Below, piece by piece: positions 27,901 through 34,313 of a stretch of 64,000 nt of DNA. Under the pieces are notes generated by a model, which did not search any database, was not told the DNA's origin, and saw only the letters and a list, made by a program, of their open reading frames with translations. Source of the stretch: Chryseobacterium sp. JV274 (GTDB lineage Bacteria > Bacteroidota > Bacteroidia > Flavobacteriales > Weeksellaceae); assembly GCF_903969135.1 (NCBI RefSeq), contig NZ_LR824569.1, forward strand, positions 4,175,001 through 4,239,000. The letters run 5' to 3'. Position numbers and translations under genes: made by a program. How positions within the stretch are numbered: position 1 is the first letter of the stretch; every line of letters begins with the position of its first letter.

Positions 27901-29626
27901 TCCGGGAAGCTTAAGTCTAACTGACTATACATTGTATCCTAATCCTTATGTAACGGTATCCTTAAACGGGCAGTATACCAAACATTATTTTGAAGGATCA
28001 ACCCGTTTTGCCAGCAGGGTGATGGATGGAAGCAATATTTTTGTTCCCTTAAACCTCAGAACATCTGATCAGGGAACAACAATGAGAGAACCTGATCCTT
28101 CTGTTGATTTTAAAATATATCTTGAAAAAGCAGGAGTAGGCGATATTTCAGCAGAGCTGAATACTTTAAATGGACCAACCAGCCAGTTAGGATTATACTA
28201 TTTGCATAATGACCATTTAGGAACAGCAACATTTGTTACCAATTCCAGTGCTCAGAGTACGCAGTTTTTCTTAAATTTACCATTCGGAGAAACGATGCTG
28301 GAGCAGAGAACAGGAGTATATGATAACCCATATAAGTTCAATGCAAAAGAACTGGATAGAGAAACCGGGCTGTATTACTATGGAGCAAGATATTATAACC
28401 CGAGAGCAAGTATTTGGTATGGGGTGGATCCTTTGGCTGTTTACAATCCGGCGATGGAGACTGAGTTTTACGGTGAAGGACAGCATAATGGAGGAGTATT
28501 TTATTGGGGTAACCTAAATCCTTATATTTATACATATCAGAATCCGATTAAATATGTTGATCCTAATGGTAAACAGACACTAAGCTGGAATATTTATGGA
28601 GATAATCCTCAGACAAGATCTCAGGTTGCTGGTGAGTATCTAGAATTGTCTAAAAATATTAATATGGCTTCCTTTGCGTTGGTAGACACATTCTTAACCA
28701 GAGGTTTGGGAACTAAGATTATGATTGCTTACGCTAGTGGAGAAGCCGCTCATAGTATGCAGATGCAGACTCATTGGCGAGATAGAGGTAATGAGGCTCA
28801 GGCAAAAAAATATGAACAGGAAGGAGCAGAAGCTACTAAAGAATTATTTATTTTTGGGGGTGTATCGGCTGTAGGTAGTATCGCTAAGAGCATGTATACA
28901 AGAATGTTACTTTGTTTCGTGAAAGGAACCTTGGTCTATACTTCAGATGGTCTGAAACCTATAGAAGATATTGAGATTGGAGACAAGGTGTGGTCTTACG
29001 ATGAAATTAAGAAGCAAAATGAGTTAAAAAAAGTTCTTTCACTTTCACGTAATATTACTAAGCAATTATTAGAACTATCTATAAATAACTCTAAAATTAT
29101 ATGCACACCAGAGCATCCTTTTTATATTAAAGGAAATTGGGTTCATGCTAAAGATTTAAAAAGAGGAGACCTTGTTGTCAATGATAAGGGGCACTTAATA
29201 AAAGTAGATGATATTAAAATTATAGACAAGATAGAAAATGTTTATAATTTAGAGATTGATGGAAATCATAATTATTTTGTTTCTGAACATAAAATTCTTG
29301 TACACAATGATGGCTGTGGGTTTATGGCAACCAAGAATGGATTTGTTAATAAAGAAGTAATTGAAGTTGCAGCTGGCCGAGGAAAACCACGATTGGAAGC
29401 AGATGGAAGTGTTAAGATTTTTAGAGGAGATCAGTATAAACAAGGGAAAATAGGCTATGGGTCTCAAAAAAACTGGATTGGTGCTGAAGAATTCGAGGTA
29501 CCCAAATCAACTAATGCACATGATAGAATTTTAAGAAGGGTTGAAAGAGATGGTACAGTAAAATATGGATATAGTATGGAATCTGATTATAACGTAATTC
29601 ATGAAATAAAACAAGTGAGTAAATAA
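18923..29626 (+). CDS. Giant SpvB/FG-GAP/RHS polymorphic toxin with HINT domain and barnase-like tip
   Basis: A 3567-residue protein. Residues 15-31 are a hydrophobic signal or anchor. Residues about 137-235 look like a beta-sandwich. The SpvB domain is near 490-550 (MNYPIKVPAGLGGLQPSLAI, GWMGEGWDLQGLSAI). FG-GAP/VCBS calcium-loop motifs such as DFNGDGIQD, DINGDGYPD, DINGDGLPD and DMNGDGFVD occur between about 875 and 1990. YD/RHS repeats span about 2280-2990 and the RHS core LYYYGARYYNPRASIWYGVDP is near 3149. A HINT domain runs from Cys3331 (CFVKGTLVYTSDG) to His-Asn3462 (ILVHND). The last 105 residues are the variable toxin: W3518, E3522/E3523/E3525 and DRIL (R3535) line up with barnase motifs. 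The RHS part would encapsulate the toxin and HINT would release it. No T6SS genes are in the window. Confidence 0.92.
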   Translation: MKINTDQFPVTKKSCLLIGFFALMFVFASFTKEDRQKLQVFKKELISKWTDKKVDLIDQDVKENPSNQLTQSEKLLEKNILDENHSVFLNSAKENLEFSEFKNDVAVDNKNFYPSKEKEGTIGAFTDQEEDEVSDNFFTIDIPSAEKNTVAYLEYDLFGLASHESVSRSINHNIAIGGGIIVPSAKWSHQKEEINSELIKTGSNSILFTSPSAGVKYKVKNLRIVFEKDKKYDNDLIISSVLSGDQLYVKGKTASLTDVVVNNEVVAVENGEFEKVVKLSEKNKAEGSFSVIAGGITNAYKIPASTKAFKVVDHYYAKPKGVEISKDKEFSISYENMNVSIEKGTSESAYIEVLKLREKDIPAVSQGLKNVTLNNAAYRFSVTAGKLEKKAKITIPYDTKRLGLFSPKDIKIFHFDYVKKQWVADKSVVDEKNKTVMVEGDGDHDYINGIISAPESPQTTAFSPTSISGLKAADPMAGMQLMNAPTANQKGDANMNYPIKVPAGLGGLQPSLAIGYNSGVGNGWMGEGWDLQGLSAITVDTRWGTPKFGSQETELYTLDGEMLVYPNGYLPHRHNNTSETSTDITTARQTRNSTGKKQFYLRKNHDFTLIEREGATPANYAWIVTSTNGTKSYYGGSDNSVIKNDEGQIVHWGLRMVEDSHGNKMMFTYQKNILDLGSTNALTGGIYFHIQKITYGKNQDYSVNFIAETGISRKDISINAKQGLKRVESYLLKAIDIKHKTEKIRTYGVEYEDGQFNKTRLKRLYSQVYNIKIVNPLPIVDDYSFEYYNQVENNQIFGPDTQVQVQNSENVYNGLIENILKPSKINGNISSENGLNFRPAAGLNFFYSSNDAYGHLMFGFPFGYSTAEAKNAQQLIDFNGDGIQDMIYRTSSELKFSQGKLDQDGHLSFLPAKPLLNYNNNFTYTETKTNNSGWDMGATVYSRSQIKSTSKGTTSTYLIDANSDGLVDIVNNGQVWFNKYNKGLQQPEMTKHSEFTENMVVKDKPIAPPLLPPVDPIVTPDIPAVPITDVVKVWIASQDGYITIKDNISVPSYTGDQDDLPIKMYYSVEAPYASSGASVNTRVYLTELTPGGLAKNISISKYNDYYTEMNTISPGYNMVSNFVGAVDSSNRIFVKSGEKVYVRLHKSMTKNLEVNSNPEVIYVDPTTGSPLSSKFIFQDQFKLNNGNYGSNFLTNNLLSSAYLDGTGTANITVESVNFPNSTDGFTFKVIAENANTGTATVLHSSEYIQSYDPFNTEAYTGTLNVNSSEPVYLKFIIESDSHTSFFNSNWKDKIKVHYNAVSNNNASVNLDLYPVAQYPSYAVTQLRARIDIRSTQDNPNIVSGKRAYGVQIDKGVTNFSTLSTGSFYYVIKTGSTVMGKRKVTVAANGANSVIKEEDMIGAFDVPGISPISFYKGDLTIPEFGQPHLVNIQVYCKTDGDYALFNKYSQYFQGKPFKIYGSGELITSVPPTSVNTAMYNPKTAVYNNWGQFLYNPGIIEGYTYGKPIEAETMTPGNVAQNTYPQCIQQPPLSAEELAKCIDNLPNANPNTGNNTVSQFVSPMKPYSSLVNTGGNYTVKSIWVGAGENQFASASSFKDDEAVNYFNNPIPNTPSVTPTTLVTAVLSLDTTMKAISRKQSSYTRNTTNTLNVSVGGVGISEAESETVPWGKGSIETQTFSDINGDGYPDMVYPESIQLTNSVGSLDDINLVLSGGFPTDSNTYQKMNSLGFSYNLFSASGRISVNGLLGTTSKGDSSMPWSGSGSASAGVTKYFNSFDSGNNFWMDINGDGLPDRVVNGGAINMGVMLNLGKKLSGMKPVENMLTYRSHPIGSENISIGGGLGSSANMGALSSFGFGISASLGGSASKGTADVVYEDINGDGLIDILEVKNCDLLPGCTKWTNVRYNLGHKFDTAVPLLKTVGNVDFTEESGSYNGYFSFGGSFMVNIGPIPIIPPVPILNLFIKVGAGATANLGINVSDTQKAFRDMNGDGFVDLVVDNSNGFIVNYSLIGKTNKLKSVTQNITKGKYTIDYQFTQPNYEDPHAKLVVKEVKILNPDVFSTDYTLSSTEKDIVTRYKFENSRYDRRERDNFGFGKITREEINIDGNPYRKAEDMYYNTSYFLNGLIKESKILSGNDELISKVIYNYRLYKFKDNTTKIDPNYLAESFDTGGTEGRRMATVLLNTKINTRFENGGEIETTEKMEYDYNTGLVSNYTYTSPTNSYKSVITYWTGLNKNMIAVPKEINVYDGTGSTLLRKRKTQDINVNTGDVGKYIVFDGSQDIITDYTYEPSGNVKTVTYPPDESQNRYSISYEYDDETGKYVIRTTDAFGYISFGQYNLYLDVLTKSTDITGNVIQYGYDDYGRAISIIEPYSPANISTITHSYYYDHYGMPSSDQNIKIFRARTSHYDADHPNNLINTDSYSDFMGRVIQVKKDIDINGTERRSVSGRPIFDVFGRQLYQYQPQEGDLQDNNLNLNLSQFMLSNTYDHSDRITNVKYEDGVEKSISYEIEGNLFKSIEELDVTRTETFTNAEGQIVEKINYLNSNPLSTKFEYNTAGELLMVTDPQGIKTTYKYNLAGRRTEMLHPDKGQTTYEYDAAGHLIRFVTPNLVNDPNIQSHFIHYRYDKNRLIDITLPNLPSGAVNPNNVHYDYMPANSGNNSGRITTKTDGTGYTTYNYGKLGEVISETRRIFGYSIPTMEFKTDYIYDSWNRLKKLTYPDGEQLTYSYDLGGNLKTVTNGSYNYIQNIKYDLYEQRTAANYGNGTRTDYSYIATNRRLDHFGLWSNSNAFLSNSYEYDKRGNIIRLANDVGVTPNQMGGTYAFKYGYDTLNRLIGTESDMGLNDKGGTPTTPNTSPYAQSNSHFDLKKVMYNESGGIVLKEQVHQIDQQPNPLNTYSNNYKYIPETHKVKSITDGNASGTQQLFAYDENGNTIEHVDEFGSKHMFWDEQDRLKAFYSDDSGVYQYYAYDDKGERTIKYNLHGSSQLYQNGELVDPGSLSLTDYTLYPNPYVTVSLNGQYTKHYFEGSTRFASRVMDGSNIFVPLNLRTSDQGTTMREPDPSVDFKIYLEKAGVGDISAELNTLNGPTSQLGLYYLHNDHLGTATFVTNSSAQSTQFFLNLPFGETMLEQRTGVYDNPYKFNAKELDRETGLYYYGARYYNPRASIWYGVDPLAVYNPAMETEFYGEGQHNGGVFYWGNLNPYIYTYQNPIKYVDPNGKQTLSWNIYGDNPQTRSQVAGEYLELSKNINMASFALVDTFLTRGLGTKIMIAYASGEAAHSMQMQTHWRDRGNEAQAKKYEQEGAEATKELFIFGGVSAVGSIAKSMYTRMLLCFVKGTLVYTSDGLKPIEDIEIGDKVWSYDEIKKQNELKKVLSLSRNITKQLLELSINNSKIICTPEHPFYIKGNWVHAKDLKRGDLVVNDKGHLIKVDDIKIIDKIENVYNLEIDGNHNYFVSEHKILVHNDGCGFMATKNGFVNKEVIEVAAGRGKPRLEADGSVKIFRGDQYKQGKIGYGSQKNWIGAEEFEVPKSTNAHDRILRRVERDGTVKYGYSMESDYNVIHEIKQVSK

Positions 29627-29627
29627 A

Positions 29628-30383
29628 ATGGAGATATTTTTAAATAATATTAAAATAGATTATTTAGATCTTACTAGAGATAGGAAAATTATCAATGATA
29701 AATTATTGCTAAAGGTTAAACCTGAGGCTAAATTCATTATTTTAGAAGAATTAGAAAAATCTGAAATTAGACTGGTCATAAATATTGATAATAGAGCTGG
29801 TATAAAAAAAGCTTTGTATGAAACCCGATTTCTTGTAGACTATGTTTTAACAGAGTATGATTATAATGAGCCAGACGGAATTATTCTTTATGGAACTATG
29901 ATTAATAAAATGAGTATTACGGGAAGAGGATATGCTCAATATCTCATTAAAATTTTTTACGATTGGTTTAATCATTCAGATTTTAGCTGGGAAAAGTATG
30001 AAAATAAAGAAGTCAAAAGCTCTTATCTTCTGGCTTGTTTTATTTGGAATAAAGGTTTTTATAAAATAAGTGCTGAGAATAACATCATGAAAATGGATGG
30101 AAATATTGTTAGAGATGAAGAAGATTTTTTCTGTTATTTAGGTGAATTGTTCTTTGGAAAAAGAGGTTTTATGGGACTGGGATTAGATTCACTTCATGAC
30201 CATACTATAGATGTAAGTAAGAATAATAATATGCAGGAATTTCATTTGTATATAAATTCAGCAGACGCTTTAGAAAAAGCATTGGGAAATAGTTATTTTT
30301 TTAGGTCTTTAGAAATTTTAAAAAGAACTGGTATTAATATTTATATAGATGATTTAGTCTTTAAAATAAATAATAGCATTTAA
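29628..30383 (+). CDS. Probable immunity protein: unknown N-terminal domain plus barstar-like C-terminus
   Basis: It starts 1 nt after the toxin stop, the classic place for an immunity gene. It has 251 residues, no signal peptide, and is richer in AT than the RHS body. Residues about 155-251 resemble barstar (MDGNIVRDEEDFFCYLGELF, then GFMGLGLDSLHDHTID and SADALEKALG...LKRTGINIYI), the fold that plugs barnase-type RNases. Residues 1-150 are not a domain I know and make the protein far longer than ordinary barstars (about 90 residues). It would neutralise the toxin tip in the cytoplasm. The match between a barnase-like tip and a barstar-like partner supports both assignments. Confidence 0.72.
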   Translation: MEIFLNNIKIDYLDLTRDRKIINDKLLLKVKPEAKFIILEELEKSEIRLVINIDNRAGIKKALYETRFLVDYVLTEYDYNEPDGIILYGTMINKMSITGRGYAQYLIKIFYDWFNHSDFSWEKYENKEVKSSYLLACFIWNKGFYKISAENNIMKMDGNIVRDEEDFFCYLGELFFGKRGFMGLGLDSLHDHTIDVSKNNNMQEFHLYINSADALEKALGNSYFFRSLEILKRTGINIYIDDLVFKINNSI

Positions 30384-30471
30384 TAATTAAGATTACTTAA
30401 TATTTGCTTCTGTTCCGCAAAGTCTCCCAACTTTGAGGTGAAAAAAAATCAAATAACTTAATTCAATATTA

Positions 30472-30502
30472 AAAAAACCTCGCAAAACGCGAGGTTTTTT
30501 AA
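30472..30502 (+). terminator. Terminator of the toxin-immunity operon
   Basis: A perfect 12-bp stem (30472-30483 with 30489-30500), loop AAAAC and a T-run. 30384-30471 holds no gene. Confidence 0.88.
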
Positions 30503-30503
30503 T

Positions 30504-30531
30504 TTGTAATGACGACTAATCCCTATATTTG
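30504..30531 (+). promoter_or_regulatory. Promoter of the nuclease gene
   Basis: TTG (30504-30506), 17-nt spacer, TATATTTG (30524-30531), four bases before the ATG at 30536. It overlaps the upstream ATG at 30509, which is therefore not the start. Confidence 0.75.
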
Positions 30532-30535
30532 CCGA

Positions 30536-31060
30536 ATGAAACGATTAATGTTGGCGTACCTGCTTTTCCCTGTATTCCTATTCTCACAGACTACCGGAAA
30601 AGTGATCAAAATTTCAGACGGAGATACCATTACTTTACTGTTAAAAGGGAACCAGCAAAAAAAACTCAGACTGGCTGAAGTCGATTGTCCTGAAAGTGGA
30701 CAGGCATTTGGGAAAAATGCAAAACAGTTTACTTCTGCCCAGGTATTTGGGAAAACAGTAAGCTTTGTTGAGACGAACACGGACCGTTATGGGAGATCTA
30801 TTGCAAAGGTTTATTATGATGACGGCAAATACCTTTCCAAAGAACTTATCAAAGCAGGAATGGGATGGTGGTATTTTGCTTACTCCAAAGATGCTTCTTT
30901 AGGTAAAATTCAGGAAAATGCACAATATAGAAAAGTTGGTCTCTGGCAGGATGTAAATGCTGTTGCACCCTGGGATTACCGTAAAATGAAGCGTGAGCTT
31001 AGAAATAATAAGAAAATCGAGGCCGCTAAAACTAGTGTAAAAATAAAAGGAGTAGCATAA
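30536..31060 (+). CDS. Exported thermonuclease (staphylococcal nuclease-like)
   Basis: A 174-residue secreted or periplasmic nuclease of the SNase/TNase family (Ca-dependent DNA/RNA cleavage). The signal peptide is MKRLMLAYLLFPVFLFSQ. The OB-fold follows with ISDGDTITLLL, LRLAEVDCPESGQAFGKNA (family Arg and Glu) and DRYGRSIAKVYY (second Arg), then the helical tail KVGLWQ...APWDYR. The usual catalytic set (Arg, Glu, Arg) is present. It has its own promoter straight after the toxin operon terminator, so it is not part of that operon. A scavenging or DNA-degrading role is plausible. Confidence 0.92.
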   Translation: MKRLMLAYLLFPVFLFSQTTGKVIKISDGDTITLLLKGNQQKKLRLAEVDCPESGQAFGKNAKQFTSAQVFGKTVSFVETNTDRYGRSIAKVYYDDGKYLSKELIKAGMGWWYFAYSKDASLGKIQENAQYRKVGLWQDVNAVAPWDYRKMKRELRNNKKIEAAKTSVKIKGVA

Positions 31061-31063
31061 GCC

Positions 31064-31148
31064 TTTGTTGGAACGCCTGAAGCTGGAAATTAATTAATAT
31101 GTAGGCTGACAGTAACTCCCATCTTCAAGCTCCCTGCTTCCAACATTT
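31064..31148. repeat. Imperfect long palindrome between convergent genes
   Basis: GTTGGAA at the left end pairs with TTCCAAC at the right end, and further inward segments (GAAGCTGG / CAAGCTCC) pair imperfectly. It lies between the nuclease (+) and the ABC permease (-) and may fold as a bidirectional terminator or be an intergenic repeat. Confidence 0.5.
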
Positions 31149-31151
31149 TAT

Positions 31152-31934
31152 CTATCCCCCTTTCTTCCTTACAAAAAGATAAAAACTCGCAGCCATGAAG
31201 ATAAAAACGGAGGCGATATTACAGTAATCTATTCTTTCAAAAGCGATATTTTCACTCATGAAGTTATCCATTGATTTGTAGCCTCCGGTATAAATCAAAA
31301 AATCAGAGAATTTTTTTTGATAGATAATCGTCGTGAAAAGCAGCATGAATACACCAAAACCGATAGGGTAAATGAAGTTTTTAAAAAGAAGACTCAAAGT
31401 TAGCTGCACCATGGCAATAGCAGAAAGAGTAATGAAGAATTTCGCAAAGACATAAAATATCACTTCTCTGAAGTCATAATTCTGGAAGCCCAGCTGTGGA
31501 AAAGCAATACTTAGCAAATATCCGCTTAACAATAAAGCCAGATAAGAGAAAAGCACTGAGAAAAAAACTGTTATCTGGATGAATATAGCTTTCGAGAAAA
31601 ATATTTTAGTCTTGGAAACCGGAAGCGTGAAGAGAATTTTATAATTATTATTTCTGTATTCCACATCGCAGCAGGCATGCACAAAAAGAGAAACGAGTAT
31701 AGGAAACAACAGATAAAAAAACATAAATACGATTTTTCCCAATGAAGCTTTCCATGGATTTATTGTTCCCTCAGATTCTTCTATTCCGGAGCGGAGTACA
31801 TCATAAACCATATACAGATCAACCGCGAAGATAATCAGGACAGGAACGAGCAGAATTCCGAAAATTTCTTTGTTTTTGGAAAGTTTATACTGTTCGGATG
31901 AAAATGCCTTTAAAAAAGTATTAGTATTAGTCAT
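31152..31934 (-). CDS. ABC-2 type transporter permease
   Basis: A 260-residue inner-membrane protein with about six hydrophobic segments (for example near residues 25-45, 70-88, 112-135, 145-165, 178-200 and 240-255), typical of BcrB/LanE-type ABC permeases. Its start overlaps the end of the ATPase gene by 8 nt, so translation is probably coupled. The ATPase supplies the energy. Substrate is unknown; related pairs export peptide antibiotics or act in antimicrobial-peptide self-protection. Confidence 0.85.
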   Translation of the reverse strand: MTNTNTFLKAFSSEQYKLSKNKEIFGILLVPVLIIFAVDLYMVYDVLRSGIEESEGTINPWKASLGKIVFMFFYLLFPILVSLFVHACCDVEYRNNNYKILFTLPVSKTKIFFSKAIFIQITVFFSVLFSYLALLLSGYLLSIAFPQLGFQNYDFREVIFYVFAKFFITLSAIAMVQLTLSLLFKNFIYPIGFGVFMLLFTTIIYQKKFSDFLIYTGGYKSMDNFMSENIAFERIDYCNIASVFIFMAASFYLFVRKKGG

Positions 31935-32829
31935 GGTTTTTAGAAATTAAATTAATGAAGATCTGCTCAAGATTGGTGCTTTGAGACTCTATGTCATAAA
32001 TCTCAATTCCATTTTGGATTAACATGGTAAGAAGACCATTGAATTTTTTGTCATCATTGATTTTCACTGAAATTTTGTTCATATTATTCAGTGTTGCGGA
32101 ATAAGTGTCTTGGAGTAGAGATAATGCTTTTTCAACAGGATTGACTTTTAAAACAACTTCTTTTTCGACTTTGCTTAAAAGTTCGTTCTTTGTTCCCTGG
32201 AAAATTATTTGCCCGCCTTCAATAATTCCGATATGGGTAGCTGTTTTTTCAAGCTCACTCAAAATATGGCTCGAAAGGAAAATGGTTTTCCCTTGTTCAT
32301 TCAGATGCTGGAAGAGTTTTCTCATTTCAAAAATTCCCTGAGGATCAAGCCCGTTGAGAGGTTCATCCAGAATCAGAAGTTTGGGATCGTGAAAAATGGC
32401 CATTGCAATTCCCAGGCGCTGCTTCATTCCCATGGATAGAGCTGTCACCTTTTTTTTCTTCTCGTTATGCAGATCTACCAGTTCCAGAACTTCATCAATT
32501 CTTTTGTTTCCTTTGCCATAGATAATATCCAGGTATTTTAGGTTTTCAAAAACAGTAAGTTTTGTATAAAAACAAGGGGATTCAATCAGGTTTCCTGTAC
32601 TGGCAAGAATCTCTGTCCGGTTCTGTTGTAAACTTTTATTTTGAATGAAAATATTGTCGGCCGATGATTCCAGAAGCCCTAAAAGAAGTTTAATCGTAGT
32701 CGATTTTCCCGCTCCGTTCCTTCCAAGATAGCCATAAACACTGCCTTCAGGAATATTGAGATTGATATTGTTCAGAATGGTTTTAGAACCTATGGTATAA
32801 CTGAGGTTTTTAGTAGTAATGCTTTCCAT
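31927..32829 (-). CDS. ABC transporter ATP-binding protein, BcrA-like
   Basis: A 300-residue cytoplasmic ATPase. Walker A GRNGAGKST (about 37-45), signature LSMGMKQRLGIA (about 130-141), Walker B LLILDEPLNGLD (about 150-161) and the switch His in FLSSHILSELE (about 185). The C-terminal 80 residues are the usual extension of drug/bacteriocin exporters. Its start codon overlaps the stop of the upstream esterase-like gene by one base, and its end overlaps the permease, so the three form one operon. Confidence 0.93.
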   Translation of the reverse strand: MESITTKNLSYTIGSKTILNNINLNIPEGSVYGYLGRNGAGKSTTIKLLLGLLESSADNIFIQNKSLQQNRTEILASTGNLIESPCFYTKLTVFENLKYLDIIYGKGNKRIDEVLELVDLHNEKKKKVTALSMGMKQRLGIAMAIFHDPKLLILDEPLNGLDPQGIFEMRKLFQHLNEQGKTIFLSSHILSELEKTATHIGIIEGGQIIFQGTKNELLSKVEKEVVLKVNPVEKALSLLQDTYSATLNNMNKISVKINDDKKFNGLLTMLIQNGIEIYDIESQSTNLEQIFINLISKNHD

Positions 32830-34103
32830 TATTCGTGAGAGGTTAAAAAAGTATTGGTGTCTATATAAAATATTCCGTCAAAAAACTGGCTCCAGATCTT
32901 TTTCTGATCTGTTCCCTGATTGATGGTGGATATAAACTCTTTCTTCAGTACAGAACTTTCCGGGGTACTTCTGAGATTGATAAAGAAATAAGGAGTCTTT
33001 GTTGCATGAAATGTATTTTCGATGGCGAGCTTTCCAGGCTTATCAATGGGAGTTCCGGTTTTATTGTATTTGGTATAGGATGAAAAATCAATCATATAAG
33101 AAGCCTTTCCGTATTTACTTTTGATATGAGCGCCCAGAGGTAAATAATTTTTGCTGTACCGGCTTGCAAAAGTATGAAGGTTTGAACACCACACAATGAT
33201 TTTTTGTCCCTGATACACAGAATCAATCTGATAAATAAGGTTTTTAGCCATCAGAGAATCCCTGAACTGCATACTCTGCGTAGATCCTGCTTCATATTTC
33301 CATATTTTATCAAAATTGTTTCTCATATCATGTAAATACCGGGTATATATTCTGTTTTCAGGTGTTTTTTTCAGTTTTGAAACTATCTGTTCAAGTCGGC
33401 TTATTTCATTGAGAAAGTCCTTTTTCTGATTTCCGGATAAAATTTTTCCGGCAAACCCCTTGTACATAAAATTGGAAATCTGATTAAGGTTTTTGTTTAA
33501 AAGAGGAAATGGCTTAAGGTCAATCGAATTTTTGCTTAAAAAATCCTTCAAAAGCTTACTGCGTCTGTCATAAAGTTCCTCTCCGGAAAACTGTATATCA
33601 AACCCACCCAGTTTTATGGGGTGATTTGAAGCTTTCGTTTTCTGATAATAGCTGATCAGAGGCTGGGTCTCCCTGTTGTTCCACCAGAAATCGAAAAGTC
33701 CCATTCCTCCTATAGAAGCCGAAGGAATTTTCAGGCTGTGGTTTTTCATTTCCTCATTCATCATCCAGGTATCATACTGGCCGGCTTCATACAATACAAC
33801 ATGATACCCCAGATTCTCATGGAGATATTTGATGAGTCTGCTTTTGGCTTTCATGGTAGCGCCGTCATAATGAATGTTTTCTCCCAGCATTACAATCCTG
33901 TTGTCTTTGAGCACATAATCCAGAATCTTCAGGTCGCTGTTATCCGGATATTCCATAGAAATACTTTTTATAGGGTGTTTATACCGCTGGACATCGTTCA
34001 GGAGTTCCTGTTTTTCTTTTTCAGGGATATCTTTAAAAACAATTTTATTCAGGATTAAAACTGCAATTACAGAAACTATAAAAGTGTAAAGTATTTTTTT
34101 CAT
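32829..34103 (-). CDS. Erythromycin esterase-like protein, membrane anchored
   Basis: A 424-residue protein with an N-terminal membrane segment (about 3-22) and no lipobox, so probably tethered outside the inner membrane. The body belongs to the erythromycin esterase (Ere/EreA-like, PF05139) family: VMLGENIHYDGATMKAK (about 72-88) carries the active-site His region, and VVLYEAGQYDTW (about 104-115) the Glu. It is the first gene of an operon with an ABC exporter. Ere proteins can open macrolides, but many family members in Bacteroidota have other, unknown substrates, and the topology here is unlike cytoplasmic Ere enzymes. I do not claim macrolide resistance. Confidence 0.82.
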   Translation of the reverse strand: MKKILYTFIVSVIAVLILNKIVFKDIPEKEKQELLNDVQRYKHPIKSISMEYPDNSDLKILDYVLKDNRIVMLGENIHYDGATMKAKSRLIKYLHENLGYHVVLYEAGQYDTWMMNEEMKNHSLKIPSASIGGMGLFDFWWNNRETQPLISYYQKTKASNHPIKLGGFDIQFSGEELYDRRSKLLKDFLSKNSIDLKPFPLLNKNLNQISNFMYKGFAGKILSGNQKKDFLNEISRLEQIVSKLKKTPENRIYTRYLHDMRNNFDKIWKYEAGSTQSMQFRDSLMAKNLIYQIDSVYQGQKIIVWCSNLHTFASRYSKNYLPLGAHIKSKYGKASYMIDFSSYTKYNKTGTPIDKPGKLAIENTFHATKTPYFFINLRSTPESSVLKKEFISTINQGTDQKKIWSQFFDGIFYIDTNTFLTSHE

Positions 34104-34172
34104 CCATTCAAAATTATACAGTTACTAAATGCCTTATTTAATTTTAAATTTAATAAAAAATAAAAGCTTTTT

Positions 34173-34313
34173 ATGAAAACTATTTATCATTTAGTCGAAA
34201 ATGATGCCAAGGGAAAAATAATGTCAATTCGTCATGTTTTTCCTGATGTTGGGAAATACCTTAGTGGTAAGGATAAAAACTGTCTCAAAAATAGCTGCAC
34301 GTTTAGCTGGTAG
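34173..34313 (+). CDS. Possible 46-residue peptide, function unknown
   Basis: ATG 34173 opens a frame encoding MKTIYHLVENDAKGKIMSIR, HVFPDVGKYLSGKDKNC and LKNSCTFSW, ending with TAG at 34311. The two cysteines and polar leader-like N-terminus are mildly reminiscent of a modified-peptide precursor, but no modification enzyme is nearby, and there is no clear ribosome site or -7 element. It could equally be a gene remnant. The rest of 34104-34449 holds nothing else I can name. Confidence 0.3.
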   Translation: MKTIYHLVENDAKGKIMSIRHVFPDVGKYLSGKDKNCLKNSCTFSW

